The notes below the pieces were generated by a model. The model ran no database searches. It was not told the DNA's origin and was given only the letters and a program-made list of their open reading frames with translations. A DNA stretch of 64,000 nucleotides from Neurospora tetraspora (Eukaryota > Ascomycota > Sordariomycetes > Sordariales > Sordariaceae), in assembly GCF_033439725.1 (NCBI RefSeq), contig NW_026944387.1, forward strand, positions 2,976,001-3,040,000. Reading direction: 5' to 3'. Position numbers and translations under genes: made by a program. Positions 14,201 through 24,652 of the stretch are shown here, in pieces. Each line of letters begins with the position of its first letter. Position 1 is the first letter of the stretch.

Positions 14201-16860
14201 CTGTGGCTTGCACCGTCTCTCAACACCATCAGCACTGCCACCTGGCCCGAGACCACAAACCACCGCGATATGGTTGACCCAGTTTCCACCGGCACAAAAT
14301 CCTGGATAGTGCGGGATCACCACTACATCCCAGGTCCCTAGTGGGTCACGGTGCGTCAAGCTGGCGTACCTGCGCTTGATCACCAAACTCATCGCGCATG
14401 TTAGGCGCGCCAGCCGACGGCCAAGCACTCACTGCACGTCCGCCACCTCTGCCTTTGGATCGAGTTTCGTCTTTCAACACTCGAGGTGGCCTGTACACAA
14501 ACCATTCACATGCATACGTAGATGCCCGGCCACAGGAACAAACACCTCTTCAAGTCCCGTCATGCAGCATTTGAGCCCCATGACAGCGAATGAGGAACTG
14601 TGGTTTACGCGCGCTGGACAGCTCGTCACAACTCCCTTCAACTGCCAACGAGCATCACCGAGAGAGATATCATTCCTTAGCTGTCAACATCTTACACGAG
14701 CGCCCCCTCTCACTATCATCCAACAGCACAGCTGAAGCTCAGCCGTTTATCGTTAGCAGATGGATCCTGGCTATATTCGCTCGCTTGTTTGCCTTGCATG
14801 CGAGGCTGGTGGACCTGATCGCCTGTGGTGGAAAGGCTGATTAACCTTGCTCCCACTCTGTACACCTACCCGGCCTGGGTTTCAGGTCTTGCCCATGCAG
14901 ACAATTCGATTTTGTTTCGGACTCTTCCCGAGTTTGGCCCCCGCTTCTCCATCAACTGTCGGCCCACAGGCCTTAGCTTCAGCCGTTCAAGTGCCCGGCA
15001 GCTTCCGGGTCAGAAGCCGAAGCCTCCTTCGTTGAGCCTCATGGCCCCCAGCAAGGGGTTGATGATGTGCCTGGGAGGCAAGTCCAAGGTTTCATATGCC
15101 TGCTGCCGTTCACATCACCAAGTGCAACAAGATACCATTCATCTCGATCAGATCTCAAGACAAATGAATACTGCAACCCAGCAAGAGGCGAGCACGTATA
15201 CCCGTCACGTCAACGGTACCTCCCATCATCTATCATCTACCTTGAAGTTCTGTGATTGAGCAACTGAGCTTGGCTCCCGAGCTTCGACCCAAGCAAACTT
15301 GCATAGAGAATTCCTCAACATAGGATTTCTGACTGGCTGTGTGCGGTGGGAATGGCCACGCCAATGAGATCGACGATGGCGTTCACCCTTTGTCTGCGTT
15401 CACTATCCACCCACGTTGCAATGCTCTCCATCTTTCCGTATTATCCCCCCACAATGTCATTCTTCATCAGCGAAATGGGACTTATCTGTTTGAGATATTC
15501 GATGTTGGACTGAAGAAAAGCAAAATCATCCCAACCTTGCAGTTACCCCTGGCCCACAGCGGACCGAGCCTCTTGCACATACTATGGGCACTGCACTCCA
15601 CATCTGCACAAATAACGCGATACCATGTCCTCGAGGACTCAAGAGCCGACAGACACGGGACAAGCGCCGCCTAACATGTTTGGCCAGGTGTGTGGAAGGG
15701 CATGCTGAGACGCCGACTTCGCTCCATCACGACACCCAGTTCGACTCTTTTCTTTTACCGTCGTCATTGCCAGCACTGACCCGAAAGGAACGACCCTGGA
15801 TTCTTTACGGGTCGCAACTTTGGGTGCTTGTATTTCTTCTCCATGAATTCTAGAAGATGCCCCCGTCTGGTGTATCCTCAAAGATGTCCGGATACAATCC
15901 TTCACGGCTTCTCGGTGCATTTCTTTGGACAAAAGAGCTACATCATACCGTTGGGTAGTGCAGATCATGGGTCGAAAAGCGCTATAAGTCGACGGTCACA
16001 CAACGCTAGGGAATGCATGGAGTTGTCCCCATTTTAGACGCTTGTGCTACGATTTGGCCGGGCTTGCAGGTAAGAAGAGCTGCGCCTCTCGTTGTCAGAG
16101 TAGCGGGCAGGGGAACCCTCCAGTGAATAACGCGAAGAGAAAGCTACCAACTGACTCAAGTCAAGATACTACACAGTAAAAATGTCTAACAGCTCGACAC
16201 TGTGCCATCACAGCGGTACTCATCGCATCTACCTATCCTGCTTCCTCCAAACTTTACAACAGACCCGGACGAGACATTGCATTTACAAGATCACTCAATC
16301 TACGAGGGAGGTGGTGGCTTTCTGACACTTCGCAGCACGTATTTTCCTTTCCCCCTTTTCTTCGCGTGCCAAGCAGCGTACGCACTTATGAACGCCCATT
16401 GTCATGGGGACGAGCCTGCAAGCTATGTGACGGCGCACAATCAGGTTTGGCTGATGCGTCGCAGTAGACACCAGCTGCGCGCTTGTCTAATCGCGACTAT
16501 CACTTTGACTTGGTGGGCTTAAGAACACTTGATTGGTGCCGCCATGGCGTCTATCGCATGTGTGCTTGCCATCGCGGCAAACATCATGTAGTGGGTTTAG
16601 CAGCCCAAGACTTTAGGTATCTTGGGATCTCTTCTGGAAAGTAGCTTGCGTTTACTTTCCTCTGTACGTACATGCTAAGAAAAATCCCACCCTCCGTCCA
16701 TCCCCTTCCCCCATCCCCCAAACTTCTCCGCCCACCCAATATCCCCTGTCCTACCCTCCCCCCCTGCCCCTTGTACACATCCACATCCCCAGCTGACAGG
16801 GACCGACCCCTGGCCGCAGCAACAGCCTCGCCCAAACGGGTACCAAGCCTCTGCGAGGTA

Positions 16861-17005
16861 CTCGTCGGTTAGGTGCACGCATTGGCCACCCTCTGGGGGC
16901 CATGTGGGGCCTCCCTTTGGGGGCCCGCTTACAGCCAGCCAACCGATTCTCATCGTCCCTTTGAGAGTCGGATTTTTTATATATAACGTACAAGGTCTAT
17001 AACGG
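16861..17005 (+). repeat. Left terminal inverted repeat of the pogo-type element
   Basis: Matches the reverse complement of 19912-20029 over its length (CTCGTCGGTTAGGT, CCACCCTCTGGGGG, CGCTTACAGC, AGCCAACCGA, TCTCATCGTCCCTTTGA, AAGGTCTATAACGG). It is longer than the right copy mainly because of an extra segment of about 24 bp after CCACCCTCTGGGGG that looks like a local partial duplication. Confidence 0.9.
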
Positions 17006-17192
17006 TGTAGAAACTATACTCACCTAGAATATCACCAATTTTTATTATATCGTACTGTGAATAACTTTATTCTACTCATCTCGTTGTACTCTATCTTTTG
17101 TATATACTTTTATTATACTTATATTTAACTCCGACGTTATATCCCATATAAAGAAGGTTACCCGGTATTTTATTATAAATTAAATTGTAATT

Positions 17193-19080
17193 ATGACCCG
17201 ATATATTACCTTACAATCCAAGGCCAATATTAAAGTTAGAAATAAAGGGAAGATTACATATAAGAGTACAAGGGAGTTATTTAACGTTAGTAAGGCTATT
17301 ATTAAAAAATATATAATATTTATTAAAGAGAGTAAGGCTCTACTGACCAGTATAAAAACCTATCGATTGCTAACCTTTATTATAAACGAAGATAAAACTC
17401 TTAATATCGTAATTTAAATTATTAATTATAACTACTTCCCTTTAAATAATACCTCCTTTGTTAAGTTAGCGAACTAATTGCGTACTTAATAATTATACCC
17501 CCCTTTAATGAATTTTTATAGAAATTAGCTTATCGAGTGGCGAAAGAAATACTTTGAGTTCGAATTTAAAACAACTAGCTTTAAAAACGTAAAAAAGATA
17601 AGCGCTAAAACTTAATTAAATTAAGGAGGAGAACGTTTAGGATATAGATAAATTTCCCTTTTAAATAAGGGAAATTAAAGAAATTATAAAAGTATAAGAT
17701 TATATTACTTTGTTATATCCCTTTATATTACTTTATTAAATAATTTTATACTAATTATTATAATAATAAATATTATTTATAAAAAAATAAAACCCATATA
17801 AAACGTATTATGTTTAATCCTAGTAATAAAGAAAGTTTAATTCCTATCGATACTATATCAGCAGCTAAGAATATCCCTTCCTTCTTAATATTTAAAATAT
17901 AGATTATAGTAAGGCTCTAACCTCGTCGTTTACAATTGAGCTTAATCTCCTTTAAATTAACTTAATTATAATTACAAAATAATATATAGACTAATTACAA
18001 AGTAAATCTAAATATAAATATTATAAATATATTAATTAGATATAATAATATATACTAAGTATTATAATAGATTAAGCACTTCAATAAACACTTTTTTAAA
18101 CTATTTCCCTTATTTAATAGGACTATAGAGGACTAGTTTAGTCTATTACCTAATTGCCTACCTCCTTTTAAAAAATTAGAGCCTTCTAAAGGTAGTGATA
18201 GTATAGCGGTAAACTTCTTAATAAAGCTAAAAGTATATAGGGTATTATTTATAGACGGATTTAAAGCTTATAAAGACCTATATATTTTATAATATTATAA
18301 GGCCTTCGATATTATACTTTATACTCTACCCTTATATATTAACTATATACTTCAATTATTTAATATAAGGGTTTATTAAATAGTTAAAGAAGCTTATTAA
18401 AAGGCTCTAATAAAGGAGATTACTAGCGGGACTATTAATATTAACTGTATAATCTTTTTAAATAATTAAAAGAAGGTTAAGGAAGTAGGTTTTATTCAAA
18501 ATAATATTTATAAAGAATAGGAAAAAATTAGTCTTTAGTTTTTTAAACCCGACGTCCTTCTTGATAAATTTCGTAAGGTTATAAAAGTATAGTAAGAACC
18601 TTTATTCCTTAAACTTTTTAAAATTATTATACAACGTAAAATCCTTCGTACCTTTAATTTACTAACTATACGAAGACGGATTAAGGAAGTTAATTTACTA
18701 CTTAAAACGTAGGCTAACGATATAAAAGTTACCTTAAAGGTCTCTATTAATATATAAAAGTTAGTATTTAATTAGTAGGAGAATTAAAAATATTATATTA
18801 AAGTAGAAGTTAAGAAGTAAAACCTTTATAAATATATTTCTATTAGCGATAACGCCTATACAAAAGAAGTATTTTATACTAAAGTTATAATAAAAAGGGT
18901 AATTAATATAGAGGAAGAATTAAAGGAGATATAGTGAGCCAGTCTTACCTTTATTAAAAAGGTCGCTCTCGAAGAAAATCTTAATTTTAAATAGTAACTA
19001 CTACGAAAATTAAAGGCTAAGAAGAAGGTTGTATTTAAATTTAATAAAGATAGCGTTCTTAACGTTAATAGCTTCGTTAA
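17193..19080 (+). pseudogene. Decayed DDE_1 (pogo/Fot1) transposase
   Basis: Residual transposase frames are broken by many TAA/TAG. The N-terminal part at 17193-17417 is open for 74 codons and resembles the psq-type DNA-binding helix-turn-helix of Fot1/pogo transposases. The catalytic half continues in another frame: the conserved Asp of the DDE triad is at 18254-18256 within FIDGF, and the Leu-Pro...His-rich motif is degraded to LPLYINYILQLFN at about 18326-18365. The frame difference means an indel or a lost intron. A Lys/Arg-rich tail may reach about 19,080. This is not functional. Confidence 0.75.
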
Positions 19081-19911
19081 TATTATTATAGACTACCTAG
19101 AATACAATTCAATACTTAAATAAAAGGAAGGTTGGAACGAAACTATTATTAATAACAATTACCATAGGTTTATAATTCGTATTTAAAATCCTATTTATTT
19201 ATATTATATATTAGAAATAAAGGTATAGAAGGTTACCTAGCTAACAGAATGGGACTTTAGTGCTTTTTTAGTTGATTTTAAAAATAAGGAGGATAAATTC
19301 TATAAGGCTATAAGGAAAGCTACCCTTCTTAACTATAATAAAAATTTTATACTTCTTAAAATATATAGTAAGAAGCGGGCTAGAAAGATTCGTAGAGAGA
19401 GTACTTTATCGGTTAAATTTATTCTAAATAATAGGGGTATAAAAATATACTTAATAAGCTTCCTACTATACTACGGTATATCTATTTAGTTAGGCCAAAG
19501 TTAAAATTCCCTATAACGCTATACCTTTCTAAGAAGAAATTTAGGAAGGGGAAGGAGAAGGTTATCGATATAGATTTTAACGAGGAGGCTATAGCAATTA
19601 TAATAATAATTAATAAAAAATTAAAAGTGCCTGTACGCTATATAAGGGTAATAATTATTATAAACGATAATTTTAGCGATGATGGGAATTTATAAGGGGA
19701 AGAGGAGGAAGAAGAGGAATTAAATATCATATTATAAAAGTTTAGCGTACAGGCTACAAAGCCTTTACGATACTATAATAATATATTACAATATTTTAAA
19801 AATAATTTACTTATATTACTAAATGCACGTAATTAAGACGAATAATCTAAATCCTTTACCATTTTTATTTATTTATATTTTAGTAGAGAAACGGATTATT
19901 AAAGATTCTAG

Positions 19912-20029
19912 CCGTTATAGACCTTGCACGTTACATGTAAAAAATCCGACTTTCAAAGGGACGATGAGAGTCGGTTGGCTAGCTGTAAGCGAGACCCCCA
20001 GAGGGTGGACTCCATACCTAACCGACGAG
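19912..20029 (-). repeat. Right terminal inverted repeat of the pogo-type element
   Basis: An inverted copy of 16861-17005. It ends CCGACGAG and is followed immediately by the TA at 20030-20031. Most differences from the left copy are transitions, apart from the 24-bp length difference. Confidence 0.9.
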
Positions 20030-20562
20030 TAGGCCAAGACGGTACCAATGGATTTTTCCCTTGTATCCCATCATTTTCGTTACTACCACACACTCTAGCC
20101 TTCACGTATGTCTCTTACTCACGCAACTCTCTGTTGCTACTCTGCCGCAGTACGCAACGACAAGTCCAACTAAGTCTACACCGTACGGTGCAAAGACCAT
20201 TTTGATATAGCAGTGCCTCCAGCGTGCCGCGAGCCCGTACCTAGTACGCAACCTCTCGACATGTCTCCACTCGGATCGCCTAACGACGCGACCCTTCTCT
20301 ACTCGGAGGAAGGCTGAGGGCTTGGTTCCTGTCTTTGCACTCTTTACCCACGTACATACTACCCATCAAGTCTCCTCTTCGCGCGTGCTGCAGCCGCGCT
20401 TGTATGTACTACGTACTGCCCTACCAGATCTGACTTGACGTTTCCTCTGTTCCCTCTTTGACTGCTACCTCTGCTCTTGCGGATATTCAACCCGGACATT
20501 CAAACCGGGCTGTGTATTACTAACTTGGTATCTGACTTCCAAATTTGAGATTGCCGCCCACA
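20030..20562 (+). other. 5' leader/promoter of the zinc-finger transcription factor gene
   Basis: A pyrimidine-rich promoter and leader starts directly at the transposon edge. Two short upstream reading frames with ATG starts are present, 20261-20317 (18 codons) and 20404-20433 (9 codons); both end before the main ATG at 20563. If transcribed, they could reduce translation of the factor. Confidence 0.45.
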
Positions 20563-23500
20563 ATGGCTAGCCTCAAGCTCATACTGGATGTCAACGAGGA
20601 CCATACTGAGTCTCATCACATCAATAAAAAGGACGTCGTCTCGGACCATCCAGTCAACACGGGCCATCCCCATGGACCACCTCCCCATACTCAACTACCA
20701 CCACTACCACTGACAACGTTACCACCTATCACGCTCCCGAGATATGACAGTAGCTCGGGACCATCCATCCAACCGAGAGATATCAGCCTAGCTGTTGCCT
20801 CTTCTCAGACCAAGAACCAAGGCACTAGCTGGGGATTCAAAGACGTCAACCCTGCTGCATCTTCGATTCCACTAGCTGTTCATACCAGGTCCACGATGCG
20901 TCGTCGTAGCACAGCGAGCAATGACTCGGCGGATCATACGGGGTATGGATCTGCCTCAACATCATCAATGGGCAGCAACTACCACCAGTCGAACACGCCA
21001 TTGAGGCCAATGCCTTCACAACCCCATACTCCCGAGCTTCCCATGAGGCTCACGCCCATCACCGGCCGGGTGAGCAGAGCAAAGAAAGGCATACCGGTTC
21101 ATGTTTGCGACATCTGTAGGCCACCAAAGGCAGGAAAACTTCATATGCCCATCAAATATTGCTATTTCTGCTAACACTATCGAACAGACATTTACGAGGG
21201 CAGAGCATCTGAGGCGTCATCAACTTGGTCATGGGCCCCCAGAGTATCGATGCCCATATCCCAACTGTGATAAGGCGTTTCACCGGCCGGACTTGCTGGC
21301 TCGACATCAGCAGAGACAGTAAGTACTGACCTGGGAACTGGTATGCAGCCATAATTTGTACTAATGTTGCTCGTAGTGAGCAAGAAGGCGATAAAGTGCC
21401 TCAAACTGTACCAGGAGACGGCAAGCGTGACAATCCTGGTCCACCCTCTCCACCGATCGGATTTGTACCATCACGGTCGGGCCAAAGACCATCTGGCGGG
21501 CTATCACCAGTCTCTTCCGCTCCTCGCGGAAAGGTACTACCCAATGATAGAGTACCAGGAATGCAGCCAGAGCCAGGTTATGCCGGAGCCCAAGATCCGT
21601 ATCACTACCCCCCTGGGCTTCAATACAACCCGGCTGTATCGTCCCCGGACATCGATTGGCCGCCTCAACCACCTAGGACACTGCCGCTACAGCCAAGAGT
21701 GGAAATACCCATTACGGACGTACCTACCTCAGACTCATGGCGTCATTCTCCTTCGACAACGACCACCTCAAGCTATTCAACAACTCCAGTATCTGGTACG
21801 GAGATATGGACAGGTCCAGTGGTGACTCCTTTTCCGAACCTTCCGCAACCATACCCGCCGAGTTCCAACGCTGTGGATCAAATCCAACCGGGAAACATTT
21901 TCACGCGCCGTTTGGCAACCTCGCCGTCTTACAATTCCGGCTCACAGCCGCGGCCCTACGATCATCTCATCGTGCCTCCTAGAGCAGGTCTTGGAGCGAG
22001 CTCCCCGCGAGGCTCTTACCACCAGCACCAGCGTGGTGGTTCGTTTTCATCTGTTCGTAGTTCAACCCCGCCTTTGAACACGCCTTCTCACACACAAACT
22101 TTAGTATTACCTGCCACCGCTCTTCGACCTCGATTAGACACCCGGACCCAGAAAGATGCGTTGTTGGACTCCTCGTATGGTATGCCGGGTGCCCCATTCC
22201 CTTTGGAGGACATCGGCATGTTTGACGCTATGAGAGCTGGGCTTGAGGGTAGTGCCGATCCCAGCTACAGCAACGACGGTGTTGGTTATGAGAACGGCAA
22301 CTTGATTACATTGGGTTTGCCGATAAGTAATGGGTGTGGGTTCCCCGGGGCCACTCTTCCTATGTCACTGATGAATCCACTCCACGACGCTATTCCGCAG
22401 TATCTTGCGGTGTACTGGGAGAGAGTTCACCCCGTGCTCCCAATAGTTCATCGAGCTTCCTTCGAAAACGCGCCTGAAGAGGTGCTGCGGTATGCTATGG
22501 CTGCGGTGGCGACTCAGCTTCTCGATGACGAAGAAGATCGTGTCAAGGGCAGCCAGTTGCATGATTTTGCTTGGAGGGAGGTAAAGAAAGTGAGTCGGCC
22601 ACCTTGGATCCCTTCTAGTTTCAAGCATAGTCTTGGCCGCTTAGAGTTTGTTCACTGACGCTAGAGTCAATATAGATACTTCAGTGGAATATCCAAATCA
22701 TGCAGGCAGTTTTTCTCTGCGAATACTTCGCCCGATTCCGCGGACAGAGTGCCGTTATACGACCCTCGAGGTTGTTTGAAGAACTCTACAAGAGGGTGAG
22801 TGCTTCACAGTTCCTTACTGTGTCGTCGTTCTCAACTCCCGAAAGCATTCAAGGGTCATGGGCCGTTGATCCCAGCGCCTGGTCCCCTGGTTCATTTTCT
22901 GCCACTTCGGACTGCTCTTCTATTTCCACGGCAGCCACCTCAAACATGATGTCCTCTATTGCACTGCGGCACCTCAGTTCTCTTAACCCTCCCCACATCG
23001 GCAATTTCCCATCGTCTTATTCATCTTCAACCTCCTCTCCTCTTGGCATTGTTTCTCCGTCTTTCACTTCTTCTTATAATGATAATCTTAATAATCTCTC
23101 TTCTCCTCTTACGCCTGCCCAGCCGTCTCGGAAGAGAAGATTTTGGTCGTCTCATTTCACGTCAACTCATCACTCCCCGACTTTTTTTCTTCCTTCTCAG
23201 CCTCAGCTTGAGGTCAGCGAACAGACGTACTTACAGGGTGCTTTCAACCCACAGGTCTTGTACCATAACCCAACTATGCTCGATTATACTGCCTCTCCTT
23301 CGGATCAACAATTATCGATTTACGCCTCCTGGAACAACTGGGTCGATGCAGAGGCACGTCGCCGTCTCTTGGCAGCATGCTTTTTCCTCGATGGACACGC
23401 CGCTATCTATCAGCAGCAGCCGCAAGCAGGCCAGTCTTCAGTGGACTCGGAACTGACACGCCCACCCATTCCTCTTATGGGCTCCAGCTTGAGGCTTTGG

Positions 23501-24652
23501 GAGGCTTCTTCAGCAGCTTCATGGGCGAAGATCCTTGCGGAAGACCCTTCGGCTGGCGTCCCAGTTTTTGTACCCTCGCCAGAGACCATTACACCCGACT
23601 TCGTTTCAAGACAGATGAGCATCGATCGGATGATCATTCTTGTGGCTGAATATCTGCGAATCCCATGCAGGCAGGGCTTGACCGCACCATCTGCCTCGGC
23701 TCGAAAGTCCTCAATGAGCGAAGTCGATCCCCAGTTGCATTATATGAATAGCCAGTTCAGTCCTGTTCAGCAGGAATCACCTTGCTTCCAGCCCGACTTC
23801 TTGCATCCCCCACATTCAAGAACTCGCGGTTCGCTTGACGTAGAGACACGTCTTAGCAGCCTTTTCCCCGGTTGTCCTATCGCCAATACCTACCTCGCAC
23901 TGCATCATACCCCGCTTCGCGATCTTCTTGCTGTCAGCGGCGAGTCGTGGTTGTTCACCAAGAAAGTCTTGCCAGCCGCAGCATTTTCCATTCACCTAAG
24001 GCGCCTGAAAGCCTGGGCAGAGAACCATCACTATCGTCAAGGCTACGGTAATACCAACGTACCTACCGATATGGTCGACCTTAGTGTGGTCAAGGCAACC
24101 ATGTATGCCGCCCGCTCGATTGTGCAGTTCCTAAGTCCCGTTTCTCCTGGTGTCTCCCGGTATGCGCCAGTCGAAGGTGCGGCAACAGAAGACCGATCAT
24201 CACTCTGGGGAAAGGATATCTCCGACTACTGGGCTCTGTACGTTTGCGCCTTGATATTCTGGGCTTTCGGCCACAAAGCCCGGTCGGTCCCTGCGATTGG
24301 CTCTACGATCATCGTTGCCACAGACGTTCAGCACCAGCAGCAGCAGCACCATTCGGCTAAGCGTCAGCGAACGGGCAATAACAGGGCTAGTCCTACCTCA
24401 AGGCACGGAAGCTCGGCGGCAGCCGATCAGCATGCTATGACTTGGCTGCGCATGCTGGCTGCGGACAACGTCACCGAGGAAGATATCATCCGGGCGAGGG
24501 GCCGTCGTGAGTCGATGAGTGTTGTCTCACTGGTGCGCCGTCGACTGGAGAGTGACTGCATTGGGGGCAGGAACAGGCTTTATGTGGAGGCTGTCGGGGT
24601 ACTCAGGAGGCTAGAGGAGGATGGCGAAAGAAATGATAAACCTTGGTTTTAA
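20563..24652 (+). CDS. Transcription factor: two C2H2 fingers plus fungal-specific (fungal_trans) domain
   Basis: Exons 20563-21129, 21188-21318, 21377-22589 and 22676-24652 join in frame to 1295 residues. The ATG at 20563 (CACAATGGC) is the first in-frame ATG. Finger 1 is C182-x2-C185 ... H200-x3-H204 (VHVCDICRPPK joined to TFTRAEHLRRHQLGH). Finger 2 is C211-x4-C216-x12-H229-x3-H233 (CPYPNCDKAFHRPDLLARH). The middle is Pro/Ser-rich. A fungal_trans-like middle homology region begins near YLAVYWERVHPVLPIVHRASF and continues with VFLCEYFARFRGQSAVIRPSRLFEELY. The paired fingers probably bind DNA and the C-terminal half regulates. Intron 1 has no GT donor; only a GC-AG intron (GCAGGA...CAG, branch CTAAC) joins the finger. 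Introns 2 and 3 are normal. The target genes are unknown. Confidence 0.9.

Larger units (their letters stand above)
8387..16860. other. Gene-poor intergenic region (8.5 kb)
   Basis: I see no gene I can support. Frames up to 228 codons (13742-14428, minus) exist, but none has a recognisable domain or plausible exon-intron structure. Composition is normal, so this is not RIP-degraded. It contains a 12-bp triplet repeat (8757-8792), two adjacent A-runs (11040-11072), a possible Pol III-type unit on the minus strand (about 11060-11280) and a strongly pyrimidine-biased tract (about 16680-16800) just outside the transposon. Unrecognised non-coding RNAs are possible. Confidence 0.5.
16861..20029 (+). 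mobile_element. Fot1/pogo-type DNA transposon, RIP-inactivated, with TA target duplication
   Basis: This 3169-bp element is bounded by inverted repeats that start CTCGTCGGTTAGGT on both ends. TA at 16859-16860 and 20030-20031 flanks it, as for Tc1/mariner/pogo elements. The interior is extremely A+T-rich, with TAA/TAG scattered through residual frames. The plus strand still shows pogo-family features: an N-terminal helix-turn-helix-like stretch at 17193-17417 (KSTRELFNVSKAIIKKYI) and, at about 18242-18365, FIDGF followed by LPLYINYILQLFN. The latter corresponds to the DDE_1 LxxDGHxSH and LPPHTSHxLQPLD motifs. The inverted repeats themselves kept a G+C-rich composition. The element is immobile by itself. 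Confidence 0.88.

Noticed and set aside
13742-14428. Minus-strand frame of 228 codons
   Set aside because: No domain, irregular composition, poor start context and no intron logic; treated as chance in a gene-poor region.
17193-17417. 74-codon frame as a live small gene
   Set aside because: It lies inside the RIP-degraded pogo element and is the N-terminal remnant of its transposase.
22790-22815. GTGAGT inside exon 4 of the transcription factor as a possible extra intron
   Set aside because: The frame stays open for the next 600 codons and reads plausibly through; no strong acceptor is needed. Not excluded, but not supported.
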